In this document: piece after piece, positions 10,639-20,487 of the stretch | Layout: the number at the start of each line of letters is the position of its first letter | How positions within the stretch are numbered: the stretch's first letter is position 1 | The notes under the pieces: generated by a model | Seen by the model: only the letters and a program-made list of their open reading frames with translations | Database searches by the model: none | What the model was told of the DNA's origin: nothing | Made by a program: the position numbers and the translations under genes | Source of the DNA: Chryseobacterium indologenes | Lineage (GTDB): Bacteria > Bacteroidota > Bacteroidia > Flavobacteriales > Weeksellaceae | Direction: 5' to 3' | Assembly (NCBI GenBank): GCA_016025055.1 | Contig: CP065590.1 | Span: 2,480,001 to 2,544,000, forward strand | DNA length: 64,000 nucleotides

Positions 10639-10949
10639 AAGCTGAAATTTGAAAGTAAAGTTATGAAAAATACTCTACTTACAAATTTATTTTTCGCTGG
10701 GTAAAAATGATCTTTTTTTTGTTTTATTATTCTTTATTGAGGAAAAAATTGAAAAAGAATAAGGTATTCTGCGGATGTTCATTCTCTTTCTGTAAAAATT
10801 TCCATGTAAGTATATTTTCCTTTACAATTTTAAAAAATTTACCCCGGAAAACTGAATGAACATTGGTAATGAATACAGCTTTTTAAAGGACCACAAAAAA
10901 ACCTTCCAGTGAACTGAAAGGTTTTTAATATGAATTATTATACTATTAT
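10639..10949. other. Intergenic stretch with bidirectional terminator
   Basis: About 310 bp between the GAF gene and nuoN, both on the minus strand. It holds the nuo terminator at 10897-10926 and presumably the GAF gene promoter. No convincing small ORF was seen. Confidence 0.6.
10897..10926 (-). terminator. Terminator of the nuo operon
   Basis: A 13-bp stem with one mismatch (AAAAACCTTCCAG / CTGAAAGGTTTTT) and a TGAA loop, flanked by A-runs on one side and T's on the other. It lies 24 bp past the nuoN stop and could work in both directions. Confidence 0.75.
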
Positions 10950-12329
10950 TTACAGTCCGAACATGCTTGCAAAGAAATCCGGGAAGACTCCTAAAATAAT
11001 AATCAATGCAATTACGGCTACAGCAACAATATTATAAGTAAGGGTTACTTTTTCAGATGATTTGAATGTTGATTCTTTAAAGAAGAACATTGCGATGATC
11101 AATCTTAAATAATAAGCAATCGATAGGGCAGACCCTAATACGGCTACCAATACAAGGAAAGCGGCACCATTCATTGCCTGGGAGAATAAAGCAAATTTTC
11201 CCATGAAACCGGCTGTCAACGGAACTCCTGCCATAGAAAGCATAGAGATTGTAGCCACCGTTGCCAATAAAGGTTCTGTTTTTGCCAATCCTTTGAAAGC
11301 TCCGAAAGAAGTTTCTCTTTTTAATTTCTCTACCCAGATCAGACACATGAAAACTCCAACTGTAGATAAAGAATAGGCGAATAAATAGAATGCTAAGTTA
11401 TACGTAGAAAGACTTGTCATTCCGAAGAATACCAATCCGATGTACCCGGCGTGAGATACTGAAGAGTAAGCCAACATTCTTTTTGCATTCGTCTGAGCAA
11501 GACCCATAACGTTTGCTAATAATAAAGTAATGATTAAGAATACTCCCAAAACATTGATCCATTCGTGTGTTACTCCTGCAAAACCGATCGTCATCAATCT
11601 GAACAGGGCGAAGAATCCTGAAATCTTAACCACACTCGCCATAAAAGCAGTGATCAGTGAAGGAGATCCTGAATATACATCCGGGCTCCACATGTGGAAA
11701 GGCGCCAGCGCTACTTTGAATGCCAATGCACAAAGGATCAATAATACCCCAAGGATAAACATCACGTTCGTAGCGTTTGCTACGCCAAAATCATGGATTT
11801 TATATAAATCAAAACTTCCGGCACTTCCGTAGATAAATGCAATACCGAACAATAAGAAACCTGTCGCGAATGCACCCATTAAGAAATATTTGATGGAAGC
11901 TTCATTTGATCTCAGATCAGTTTTGTTGGCTCCGGCCATTACATATAACGGAATGGAAAGAATTTCTACACCTAAGAACATAGTAACTAGGTTCTGGTAT
12001 CCGAAAAGAACAATTCCTCCACATAATGCAAATAGCATCAAAGCGTATAATTCCGATTGGTGGCTTCTGTGGTTGCTGAAAGCAAAACCTCCAAGGAAGA
12101 ATAACAATAAGGTTGTTACAATGGATATTTTGGTAAACAATGCAGCATTGGCACTGTATTCATACATATGTTTGTAATGATCGAAAAACGAGCATTCAGG
12201 CATGAAACTTACATACAATGCAATGATTAAACCCAAAATCCCAATGTATCTTGCGAATTTTCCTTGTTCAAAAACTCCCGAAAATAACGCAATAACTGCC
12301 GTTAGGAAAACAATAATTAAAACACTCAT
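10950..12329 (-). CDS. nuoN: NADH-quinone oxidoreductase subunit N
   Basis: A 459-residue polytopic membrane protein of the Mrp-antiporter family, one of three antiporter-like proton-pumping subunits of complex I. Visible family motifs include SIKYFLMGAFATGF, KVALAPFHMWSPDVYSGSP and AKRMLAYSSVSHAGYIG, with conserved Lys and His residues inside membrane segments. The length is normal for the family. It is the last gene of the operon, 154 bp after nuoM, and is followed by the operon terminator. Confidence 0.97.
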   Translation of the reverse strand: MSVLIIVFLTAVIALFSGVFEQGKFARYIGILGLIIALYVSFMPECSFFDHYKHMYEYSANAALFTKISIVTTLLLFFLGGFAFSNHRSHQSELYALMLFALCGGIVLFGYQNLVTMFLGVEILSIPLYVMAGANKTDLRSNEASIKYFLMGAFATGFLLFGIAFIYGSAGSFDLYKIHDFGVANATNVMFILGVLLILCALAFKVALAPFHMWSPDVYSGSPSLITAFMASVVKISGFFALFRLMTIGFAGVTHEWINVLGVFLIITLLLANVMGLAQTNAKRMLAYSSVSHAGYIGLVFFGMTSLSTYNLAFYLFAYSLSTVGVFMCLIWVEKLKRETSFGAFKGLAKTEPLLATVATISMLSMAGVPLTAGFMGKFALFSQAMNGAAFLVLVAVLGSALSIAYYLRLIIAMFFFKESTFKSSEKVTLTYNIVAVAVIALIIILGVFPDFFASMFGL

Positions 12330-12483
12330 AATATAGATTTGAGATGTGAGATTTTAATTGAAAGAATAAAATTGAAAATGTGAATAATACCCGTAAATCG
12401 GTTCTTAAACTCTTTGTTCTTTTCTCTTTATTCTTGCCTTTTTTTAATCTCTTATTTTTTTAATTTTTAAATCTTTTAATTTT
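12330..12483. repeat. nuoM-nuoN spacer with degenerate GAGATGTGAGA-type words
   Basis: A 154-bp non-coding spacer inside the operon. It contains TTTGAGATGTGAGATTTTAA and repeated TTTAATTTTT/TCTTTATTCTT words, like the low-complexity spacers elsewhere in this operon. No ORF. Confidence 0.5.
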
Positions 12484-13977
12484 TTAGTTAGCCATCGCCG
12501 TGTAGATAAACTTCACTGAACTACCTATCATATCGATTACCGGTTGAGGGAAAATACCCAGTAAAATCACAAAAACCGCTAAGCTTGCCAATACAGAAAA
12601 TTCTACCCCTGATAAATCTTTTGCTGTACTTAACACGGCTGCATCACCTTCTCCAAACATTGCTTTTCCATAGAATCTCAATAAGTACACCGCACAAAGA
12701 ATTACCGTAAGACCAGCAATTACAGCTGCTGTCCCGTTAAAATCATACACAGATTTCAATAGAATAAATTCTCCGATGAACCCATTAGTTAATGGAACTC
12801 CCATGGAACCTAATATAATGATCAGGAATAGCACGGCAAACTTAGGAGCAACTTTCGCCAATCCCCCCATTTGTCTGATGTCTCTTGATTTAAATCTCTT
12901 ATATAAAATATCACAACAGTAGAATAAACCTACCACGTTGATACCGTGAGCGAAGGTCTGTACCAAAGCTCCTTCAGCACCTTCCACATTGAAACTTCCT
13001 CTTAAAGTAACTACCGCAGAAGCGAAGATACCTGCCACCATCAAGCCTACGTGAGAGAAAGATGAATACGCGATGATTCTCTTCATATCCGTCTGGATGA
13101 TCGCGATCAAAGCTCCGTGAACAATTCCCACGATCGCAAGGATGATTACAATCTGTCCTGAAATTCCTGCAATCGGAAGCGGAGTAATAGGAAGTAAATA
13201 ACGCATTACCCCATAGACCGCCATTTTAAGCATGATTCCGGATAACAACATCGATCCCTGAGTAGGAGAGTAGGTATAGGTATCAGGCTGCCAGGTATGG
13301 AAAGGGAATACCGGTAATTTCACTGCAAAAGCAAAGAAAATGAACCAGAATACCACAGTCTGTTGTGTTTCGTTCAGTTGTGCATTGTATAGATCCGTTA
13401 AAGCGAATGATGCAGAGTGGTTGTACACATAGATCAATCCGGCTAACATAAATAAAGATCCCACGAATGTATATACGAAGAACTTCGTAGTAAATTCAAA
13501 CCTTTTATTCTCTTGTCCCCAAAGTCCGGCAATAAACCAAATTGGAATCAAAGTGACTTCCCAGAAAATGTAGAACAATAATCCGTCTAAAGAAGTAAAT
13601 ACTCCCACAAGACCGAATTGCATCAACAGAATCAATCCGTAGAATGTATTTCTGTAGTTTACACTTTCGTTGAAAGAAGATAAAATAATGATTGGCGCCA
13701 GAATGTTGGTCAGCAATAAAAGAAGCATACTCATCCCATCGATACCGAAGTGAAGAGAGCTCTTCATGAATTGCGACCAAGGGTAATTGATCTCGTGCTG
13801 CAGTACGCTGTCTACCGTCGGAGTAAAATCAAAATCCGAAAGGATGTAAAACGTAAGGAGCATTTGTACCAATGCAATTCCCAGTGCCAAATATTTGCTG
13901 GAATTATTCTTCCAGGCAAAAACTAATCCCGAACCTACTAGAGGTAATAGTAATAATGTTAATAATAAACAAGACAT
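12484..13977 (-). CDS. nuoM: NADH-quinone oxidoreductase subunit M
   Basis: A 497-residue antiporter-like membrane subunit of complex I. Characteristic stretches are HFGIDGMSMLLLLLTNIL, the conserved Glu in FYIFWEVTLIPIWF, FAVKLPVFPFHTWQPDTY and DMKRIIAYSSFSHVGLM. The length fits the usual 490-510. Its ATG lies 2 bp after the repaired stop of nuoL, indicating translational coupling. Confidence 0.97.
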   Translation of the reverse strand: MSCLLLTLLLLPLVGSGLVFAWKNNSSKYLALGIALVQMLLTFYILSDFDFTPTVDSVLQHEINYPWSQFMKSSLHFGIDGMSMLLLLLTNILAPIIILSSFNESVNYRNTFYGLILLMQFGLVGVFTSLDGLLFYIFWEVTLIPIWFIAGLWGQENKRFEFTTKFFVYTFVGSLFMLAGLIYVYNHSASFALTDLYNAQLNETQQTVVFWFIFFAFAVKLPVFPFHTWQPDTYTYSPTQGSMLLSGIMLKMAVYGVMRYLLPITPLPIAGISGQIVIILAIVGIVHGALIAIIQTDMKRIIAYSSFSHVGLMVAGIFASAVVTLRGSFNVEGAEGALVQTFAHGINVVGLFYCCDILYKRFKSRDIRQMGGLAKVAPKFAVLFLIIILGSMGVPLTNGFIGEFILLKSVYDFNGTAAVIAGLTVILCAVYLLRFYGKAMFGEGDAAVLSTAKDLSGVEFSVLASLAVFVILLGIFPQPVIDMIGSSVKFIYTAMAN

Positions 13978-13979
13978 TA

Positions 13980-15894
13980 TTATTGTAATAAAAAGTTAAC
14001 AATTAATATAATTCCCACAGCTAAAGACATGATAAGAATATACGTCTCTACATTTCCGTTTTGTACGCGCTTCATAGCTTTTCCGCTATCTTCAGCACCA
14101 TCACCTACAAAGTTTACAAAACGATCCAAGATACCCTTATCAAACATTTTTCCTCCCGCGTCCTAATCCTTCAACAGTTTTTACAATCAATGCGTTGTAA
14201 AGCTCGTCAACATATAATTTTTTAGCAGAAAGCTTTTCCCATCCGGTATAGTTTTCTTCTGCAACAGCCATCTTCTTCTTGTTTACATAGGTATTTCTTA
14301 CGATAAACCATACAGAGAAGAACATAATTACTGTCGCTGCCAATAAGATCATTTCAGTATTGAAATCTACTCCTGAAAGAGTAGCTTCCATCTGGCTGTA
14401 GCTTTGTTCCGTAAGAACTGGCTTTAGCCATTCCATCAGTTTGGCATAATGTCCGTGGCCGATGAAGTGTGGCAGGTTAATGAAACCTCCGATTACAGAA
14501 AGGATAGCCAATACGATCAATGGTAATGTCATATTAGACGGGCTTTCGTGTAAGTGATGCTTTTGCTCTTCAGTACCTCTGAATTCTCCGTGGAAAGTCA
14601 GGTAGTATAATCTGAACATATACGTGGCAGTCATTGCCGCTAAAACAAATAAGATTACCCAATAAATTGGATTTTTAGCGAAAGCTGCTACTAAAATTTC
14701 GTCTTTAGAGATCATCCCTGATAATAAAGGGAAACCCGAGATGGCTAATGTTCCGATCAGGAAGGTAGCGTGAGTAAGAGGAATATATTTTTTAAGACCT
14801 CCCATGAAACGCATATCCTGCTCGTTGCTCATAGCGTGGATTACAGAACCTGCTCCTAAGAATAATAAAGCTTTAAAGAAAGCGTGTGTCATTACGTGGA
14901 ACATTGCTGTTGTATAAGCACCAAGACCTAAAGCGATGAACATAAATCCAAGCTGTGAAACGGTAGAGTATGCCAATACTTTTTTGATGTCGTTCTGACG
15001 CAGTGCATAGAATCCTGCTAAAGCTGCCGTTAAGAATCCGATGAATAAAATTCCTCCCTGTACAGTTGGAGCTAAAGTAAATAAGAAGTTAGATCTTACT
15101 ACTAAATAGATCCCCGCCGTTACCATCGTTGCTGCGTGAATTAATGCAGAAACAGGAGTTGGCCCGGCCATCGCATCCGGTAACCATGTATATAATGGAA
15201 CCTGAGCCGATTTACCGGTAGCACCGATGAATAAACTCGCTGTGATAAAGATAATCACTGTTCCGTCTAATTCAAATTTTGAAGCATTTTCTGCTACTGA
15301 AAGGTAGTCTACAGCGTTTGTCTGAGCCGCAATCATGAAGATCCCGATCAACAATGCCAGGTCACCAATTCTGTTCATGATGAAAGCTTTTCTTGCTGCT
15401 TTACCGTATTCTTCATTCGTATACCAGAATCCGATCAACAGGTAAGAACAAAGACCTACACCTTCCCATCCGATGAATAGGATAAGATAGTTGCTTCCCA
15501 TCACTAAAAGTAACATTGAGAAGATGAAAAGATTCAGGTAAGTAAAGAACTTATAGAATCCTTTATCATGACTCATATATCCGATAGAGTATAAGTGGAT
15601 CAGTGAACCGATACCCGTGATGATCATCACCATCATCAAAGACAGCTGATCGATCTGGAATCCAAAATTGATCTGAACTCCGTTTACTCTAAACCATTCA
15701 AAAGCTTTTACGATTACAGGCTGGCTTTCAGAATTGAAATTCATGAAAAGACTTACAGCAATACAGAATGATCCGAAAACCATTGCTGTAGCCAAAGAAC
15801 CAACTACTATTTTTGGAAGATTTTTTCCGAATAAACCGTTTATAAGAAACCCTAAAAGTGGTAAAAGTACTATTGCATATACTAGATTCTCCAT
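13980..15894 (-). CDS. nuoL: NADH-quinone oxidoreductase subunit L (apparent frameshift)
   Basis: The distal antiporter-like subunit of complex I, which carries the long lateral helix. Motifs include LFIGWEGVGLCSYLLIGFW, GKSAQVPLYTWLPDAMAGPTPVSALIHAATMV and KKVLAYSTVSQLGFM. Read literally the protein stops at 584 residues near 14140. Removing one base from the C3 at 14155-14157 (GGG on the coding strand) continues as GGKMFDKGILDRFVNFVGDG and a last membrane helix, ending at 13980 with about 637 residues, the family's normal size. An intact nuoL is expected in a functional operon, so a sequencing insertion is likely. Confidence 0.95.
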
Positions 15895-15896
15895 TC

Positions 15897-16226
15897 TTAT
15901 CCTCTTAATTTATTAAATATACTCACATCTACAGAACGGGTATTTCTATACAGCATAGCAATAATTGCCAAACCTACCGCCACTTCCGCGGCAGCAACCA
16001 CCATAATGAAGAAAACTAAAAGTTGTCCGTCGCCGTTGCCTTTGTACGCTGAAAAAGCTGCCAACAAAAGGTTTACAGAATTAAGCATAAGCTCTACACA
16101 GCCCAGAATCACAATAGCATTTTTTCTAAGCAAAACTCCCATCACTCCTAAACTGAACAATACAGAACAAAGGATGATGAAGTAATTCAAAGGGATGCTT
16201 TGTATAAATGTATTTACTTCTCCCAT
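15897..16226 (-). CDS. nuoK: NADH-quinone oxidoreductase subunit K
   Basis: A 109-residue protein with three membrane helices, homologous to mitochondrial ND4L. The two conserved membrane Glu residues appear in GCVELMLNSVNLLL and VAAAEVAVGLAI. The start lies 4 bp after nuoJ and the stop 2 bp before nuoL, so it is tightly coupled with both. Confidence 0.97.
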   Translation of the reverse strand: MGEVNTFIQSIPLNYFIILCSVLFSLGVMGVLLRKNAIVILGCVELMLNSVNLLLAAFSAYKGNGDGQLLVFFIMVVAAAEVAVGLAIIAMLYRNTRSVDVSIFNKLRG

Positions 16227-16230
16227 AATT

Positions 16231-16728
16231 TTATAAATCTTTTTTACCGATTAATACCGCGCCTACAATACCTGCTAAAATCAGGATAGAAGCAAGCTCA
16301 AACGGTAAAACATATTCATTAAACAAAAGTCTACCCAGGTTCTTCGTAAGACCAACTCCTCTGTCTACATTCTCAACAACGATATGGTTTTGCTGAACTC
16401 CTCTGAATACTCCCAACACTCCTACCAAAAGAAGACCTGCCGTAAAAACTCCAACAAATTTTAAAGTATTGTTCTTTTTACTTTCGTCTGCTTTATTAAG
16501 GTTAAGCATCATTAAGATATAAAGGAAAAGTACCATGATGGCACCTGCGTACACTATAATCTGGATAATTGCCAGGAACTGAGCATTCAGAAGAATGTAC
16601 ATTCCTGCAATTGAAAACATCGTAACAATCAATGACAAAATAGCATAGAGAGGATTTCTGGCAAATACGAAGTATACTGCACTTGCTACTGCTAAAAACG
16701 CCACCAAGAAAAATAAAAACTGATCCAT
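16231..16728 (-). CDS. nuoJ: NADH-quinone oxidoreductase subunit J
   Basis: A 165-residue five-helix membrane subunit (ND6 homologue). AGMYILLNAQFLAIIQIIVYAGAIMVLFLYILMML contains the helix-breaking segment and conserved Tyr of the family, near the pi-bulge involved in coupling. The first base overlaps the last base of nuoI. Confidence 0.97.
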   Translation of the reverse strand: MDQFLFFLVAFLAVASAVYFVFARNPLYAILSLIVTMFSIAGMYILLNAQFLAIIQIIVYAGAIMVLFLYILMMLNLNKADESKKNNTLKFVGVFTAGLLLVGVLGVFRGVQQNHIVVENVDRGVGLTKNLGRLLFNEYVLPFELASILILAGIVGAVLIGKKDL

Positions 16729-17285
16729 TATTTTACCGCATTTTTTTGTTTCTCGGATTGTCTTGTCGTGATGTCAATCCTTTCATTTATTTTTTCAACT
16801 AATTTATCTTTTCCGTAAATGAAAGAACCTCTGTTGGTTTCTACGTCTACCAGTCTGTCGGTAAGGTAGATGGCAGATTTAGGGCAAGCTTCTTCACACA
16901 TTCCGCAGAAAATACATCTTAGCATATTGATTTCATATACTGAAGCATACTTTTCTTCTCTGTAAAGATCTTTTTCCTCTTTAGTTCTTTCAGCAGCAGT
17001 CATGGTGATGGCTTCTGCAGGACAAGCTACCGCACAAAGTCCGCAAGCGGTACATCTTTCTCTGCCTTGCTCGTCTCTTTTCAAGACGTGCTGGCCTCTC
17101 CAGATAGTCGTTCTTGGCTTCTGTACTTCCGGATACGAATATACTGCGGGAGCACCCTTTATCACGGTTCTTACAGCATGCTTAAATGTAATCCCCATCC
17201 CTGTAAAGATCGCAGGAAGATAGATTTTTTCAGCAAGGGTCATTTCTTTGTTGGAAACAACTTTTGATCTGTTAGTTAATTTCAT
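16728..17285 (-). CDS. nuoI: NADH-quinone oxidoreductase subunit I (2x 4Fe-4S ferredoxin)
   Basis: A 185-residue peripheral-arm subunit with two 4Fe-4S motifs: CTACGLCAVACP and CIFCGMCEEACP, binding clusters N6a and N6b that carry electrons toward NuoB. The N-terminal stretch (YLPAIFTGMGITFKHAV) is the usual amphipathic membrane-contact helix. The length and motif spacing are typical. Confidence 0.97.
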   Translation of the reverse strand: MKLTNRSKVVSNKEMTLAEKIYLPAIFTGMGITFKHAVRTVIKGAPAVYSYPEVQKPRTTIWRGQHVLKRDEQGRERCTACGLCAVACPAEAITMTAAERTKEEKDLYREEKYASVYEINMLRCIFCGMCEEACPKSAIYLTDRLVDVETNRGSFIYGKDKLVEKINERIDITTRQSEKQKNAVK

Positions 17286-17408
17286 TTAATTATAGATATT
17301 AGATGTTAGACACCAGATTTTAGACTAATCTTGTCTGTTATCTTAATTTTTAATATTCAATATTCACACAAACCTAACAGGTTTTTAAAACCAGTTAGGT
17401 TCGATAAT
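17286..17408. repeat. nuoH-nuoI spacer with TTAGATGTTAGAC-type degenerate repeat
   Basis: The spacer contains ATATTAGATGTTAGACACCAGATTTTAGACT, an iteration of TTAGA-like words, and a short inverted repeat AACCTAACAGG...CCAGTTAGGTT. No ORF is visible. Similar words occur in the nuoG-nuoH and nuoM-nuoN spacers. Confidence 0.5.
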
Positions 17409-18473
17409 TTAATTTCCAAACGCTAGAATTACAGCTCCTGTAATCAATAGGTTTACCAATGCCATCGGGATCAAAGTTTTCCATCCTAAGTGCATCAGCT
17501 GGTCATATCTGAATCTTGGAAGCGTCCATCTGATCCACATGAAGATCAGAATTCCGATTACCGTTTTCGTTAAGAATGCTACGATACTCAAGATCCCTGC
17601 AGTGTTCTCGCCCCAGTTCTGAGTTACCCATTCAATACCAGGATAGTTATATCCTCCGAAGAAAAGAACCACCATGAAAGCATTAGAGATAAACATGTTC
17701 ACGTATTCCCCGAACATATATAACCCTAACTTCATGGAAGAGTATTCTGTAGAATATCCTGTTACCAATTCAGATTCACACTCAGGTAAATCGAACGGGT
17801 GTCTGTTCGTTTCAGCTAAAGCCGCTACAAAGAATACAAGGAAAGCGATTGGCTGGTAGAAAATATTCCAGTTCATCCCTGAAACCCAAGGAATGATTCC
17901 CCAAAGTTTACCGTGAGTCTGGTTTTCAGTAATTACTTTTAAATCTAAACTTCCTGCCATCATGATGATAGAAAGAAGTGCCAATCCCATTGCCAATTCA
18001 TAAGAAATCATCTGAGAAGAAGCACGGATAGCACCTAATAATGAATATTTGTTGTTCGAAGCCCAACCTCCGATCATGATTCCGTACACCCCGATTGAAG
18101 CCATTCCGATGATAAATAGTACACCAACGTCAATGTTGGCAACCTGAAGATCAAAAGAAGTACCTGCAATATTTAAACTTTTACCCCAAGGAATAACTGC
18201 TCCCGTGATCAATGAAATAAACATTACTAAAGCCGGTCCCAATACGAAAAGGAATTTTTCAGCATTGGCAGGTGTAAAGTCTTCCTTGAAGAAGAATTTA
18301 CCACCGTCAGCTAGAGGCTGCAGTAATCCGAAAGGTCCGGCTCTGTTCGGACCGATTCTATCCTGCATGATAGAGGCAACTTTTCTTTCTGCCCAGGTAG
18401 AGTAGGCTGCAATCGTTAACGAAAGCAGGAAAAGTGCTAGTACAAGTATAAGTTTAAATGTAAGTAAATCCAT
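17409..18473 (-). CDS. nuoH: NADH-quinone oxidoreductase subunit H
   Basis: A 354-residue membrane subunit (ND1 homologue) forming much of the quinone-binding chamber and the contact with NuoB/D. Family signatures: YSTWAERKVASIMQDRIGPNRAGPFGLLQPLADG near the N-terminus and the acidic loop ALAETNRHPFDLPECESELVTGY. The length is normal. Separated from nuoG by 96 bp and from nuoI by 123 bp of low-complexity spacer. Confidence 0.97.
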   Translation of the reverse strand: MDLLTFKLILVLALFLLSLTIAAYSTWAERKVASIMQDRIGPNRAGPFGLLQPLADGGKFFFKEDFTPANAEKFLFVLGPALVMFISLITGAVIPWGKSLNIAGTSFDLQVANIDVGVLFIIGMASIGVYGIMIGGWASNNKYSLLGAIRASSQMISYELAMGLALLSIIMMAGSLDLKVITENQTHGKLWGIIPWVSGMNWNIFYQPIAFLVFFVAALAETNRHPFDLPECESELVTGYSTEYSSMKLGLYMFGEYVNMFISNAFMVVLFFGGYNYPGIEWVTQNWGENTAGILSIVAFLTKTVIGILIFMWIRWTLPRFRYDQLMHLGWKTLIPMALVNLLITGAVILAFGN

Positions 18474-18569
18474 TTTTGTTTTAAAGATTTTTAGATGTGA
18501 GATGTCAGATACTAGATAGAAGGTTAAGTCTGATGTCTTGTGTCTGAAATCTAATTGTCTTTATTAAAA
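18474..18569. repeat. nuoG-nuoH spacer with AGATGTGAGATGTCAGA-type degenerate repeat
   Basis: A 96-bp spacer reading TTAGATGTGAGATGTCAGATACTAGATAGA followed by TCTGATGTCTTGTGTCTGAAATCTAA. The second half is roughly the complement of the first, so it could also form a weak hairpin. Confidence 0.5.
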
Positions 18570-19568
18570 TTATTTTTCGTCTTTTTCACTGATTTCTTTA
18601 GCCATTGGATTGTCTAAGACTCTTAGCTCATCTTTAGGCTTTTCGTAGTGATTCAATGAAATTACAGAATGTCTGTCGATGTGTCTAGGATCTTCGATGT
18701 TCCAGTCTGATAATGCTTTTCTTTCGAAACGGCATGTATCACAGATGAATTCTTCCACTTCACCCCATTGGTCTTTTCTTGCAGTAACTCTTACAATTTC
18801 GTCACCTTTCATCCATACTACAGCTTTTCCGGAACACTTATCGCATTTGCAAGTAGCATTCATTGGTTTTGTAAACCATACTCTGCTTGCAAAACGGGAA
18901 GTTCTGTCTGTTAATGCTCCTACAGGACAAACGTCGATAACGTTTCCGATGAAGTCGTTATCTAAAGCTTTATTTAAATAGGTTGAAATCTCAGCGTGAT
19001 CTCCTCTGAAAAGAATACCATGCTCTCTTTCACCTGTTAACTGGTTAGCTGCCAATACACATCTTGCACAAAGAATACAACGGTTCATGTTCAGCTTGAT
19101 GTGTGGCCCAAGATCATCGGCTTCGTACGTATTTCTTTCGAATTCTGTTCTTGTTTCAAGATTTCCATGCTCATATCCAAGATCCTGAAGGTGGCATTCA
19201 CCTGCCTGGTCACAAACCGGACAGTCAAGAGGGTGGTTCACCAATAAGAATTCAGTAACGGCTTTTCTTCCTTCCTGAGCTTTCTCAGAAGTAAGGTTTT
19301 TAACCTCCATACCGTCCATTACATTCGTTCTGCAACTTGCTACCAATTTCGGCATAGGACGAGGGTCTGCTTCAGATCCTTTAGAAACTTCTACCAGACA
19401 TGTTCTGCATCTTCCTCCGCTGGTTTCCAATTTGCTATAGTAGCACATAGCCGGAGGTACAGATTTTCCACCGATTTGTCTTGCCGCTTCCAGAATAGAA
19501 GTACCGGGCATAACTTCGGTAGTCTGGCCGTCTATGGTTATTTTGAATTTTTTAACTTCTTCGCTCAT
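18570..19568 (-). CDS. nuoG: NADH-quinone oxidoreductase subunit G, short form
   Basis: A 332-residue protein with only the N-terminal iron-sulfur part of NuoG. Visible are the 2Fe-2S ligands (CYYSKLETSGGRCRTCLVEV and SCRT), the His-Cys 4Fe-4S site (HPLDCPVCDQAGECHL) and a further cluster (CILCARC ... VCPVGAL). The large molybdopterin-oxidoreductase-like domain of E. coli NuoG is absent, as is usual in Flavobacteriia, so this is not a truncation here. Near the C-terminus an extra CxCxxC / CDTC pair (CKCDKC ... CDTC) may bind another metal. It transfers electrons from NuoE/F toward NuoI. Confidence 0.95.
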   Translation of the reverse strand: MSEEVKKFKITIDGQTTEVMPGTSILEAARQIGGKSVPPAMCYYSKLETSGGRCRTCLVEVSKGSEADPRPMPKLVASCRTNVMDGMEVKNLTSEKAQEGRKAVTEFLLVNHPLDCPVCDQAGECHLQDLGYEHGNLETRTEFERNTYEADDLGPHIKLNMNRCILCARCVLAANQLTGEREHGILFRGDHAEISTYLNKALDNDFIGNVIDVCPVGALTDRTSRFASRVWFTKPMNATCKCDKCSGKAVVWMKGDEIVRVTARKDQWGEVEEFICDTCRFERKALSDWNIEDPRHIDRHSVISLNHYEKPKDELRVLDNPMAKEISEKDEK

Positions 19569-19609
19569 ATTGTATGCTTTAAGCTTTATGCGTTAAGCAA
19601 TAGGCTTTG

Positions 19610-20482
19610 TTATTTATATTTCTTTGTATTAAATGTATATCCAATTCCTGCAAGGACCTGTCCGAAAACGAAATCCTGTTGGGCTTTGTCCGGCTTGTTA
19701 TTCAAAGTGGTTTTAATATCCCACATATTGATGTAGCCTGCTTTTCCTTCTAATCTTACCATGACGTGATTCCAAAGGACAAGGTTGAGACTGGCTCTTA
19801 CGTCAGTTCCAAGACCTGCAACATGGAAACGGTCACTTCTTTCATTTCCAAAAAGTTTCACATTACTTTTCGGGAACATAAATCCGACACCGGCACCATA
19901 AGACCAGACCAAATCAACATTTTTTTTATTGATCAGACTCTGGTATCTTTCAAGACCTAAGTTTTCATAATTAAGTCCGTCTGTATGTTCAAAAGTAAGG
20001 AACTTCTCATCTGCCAGGTTTACCTGACCATTTTGTACCATGGCTGCATATTCAGGATCTGAAATATGTCCTTTAAAGTTAACAGTCTGATTTTGGTCCA
20101 TCACATATTTCATGTGGTCGATCCCTAAAACAAGCGCTAAATTATCCTTAATAAAATATCCTAATCTGAAATTATACTGTGTTACTGTAAACCAACTTGG
20201 ATCAAAATAAACAATTCCAAATTTTGTAGGTCTGTCCTGGGCAGTCACATTATTCAGCTGGAAGTCATACCCATTTCCTTTGAAATGGATGTCAGAATTG
20301 CTATACGCTGCTCTGTTCCATCCGTAAAAAACGAACATCTGTCCTTTTTTGCTTAAAGGCTCTGGTTTTTTATAAACAGGAGTTTTAAACAAATCTGCAT
20401 TATTTTCTGCTACTAAAGAATCTTTTTTTTGTCCGAAAACAAAACTCGACATCATTAAGCCGACCACCAATAATTTTTTCAT
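19610..20482 (-). CDS. Predicted outer-membrane beta-barrel protein inside the nuo operon
   Basis: A 290-residue protein with a Sec signal peptide (MKKLLVVGLMMSSFVFGQ). The mature part is rich in alternating aromatic/polar strands (GQMFVFYGWNRAAYSNSDIHF, FTVTQYNFRLGYFIKDNLALVLGIDHMKYV) and ends in an aromatic-containing final strand (VLAGIGYTFNTKKYK). This suggests a small porin-like barrel. It sits between nuoF (5 bp upstream) and nuoG on the same strand, so it is co-transcribed with complex I, although an outer-membrane protein has no known place in that enzyme. I do not recognise a named family. Confidence 0.7.
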   Translation of the reverse strand: MKKLLVVGLMMSSFVFGQKKDSLVAENNADLFKTPVYKKPEPLSKKGQMFVFYGWNRAAYSNSDIHFKGNGYDFQLNNVTAQDRPTKFGIVYFDPSWFTVTQYNFRLGYFIKDNLALVLGIDHMKYVMDQNQTVNFKGHISDPEYAAMVQNGQVNLADEKFLTFEHTDGLNYENLGLERYQSLINKKNVDLVWSYGAGVGFMFPKSNVKLFGNERSDRFHVAGLGTDVRASLNLVLWNHVMVRLEGKAGYINMWDIKTTLNNKPDKAQQDFVFGQVLAGIGYTFNTKKYK

Positions 20483-20487
20483 TTCAA

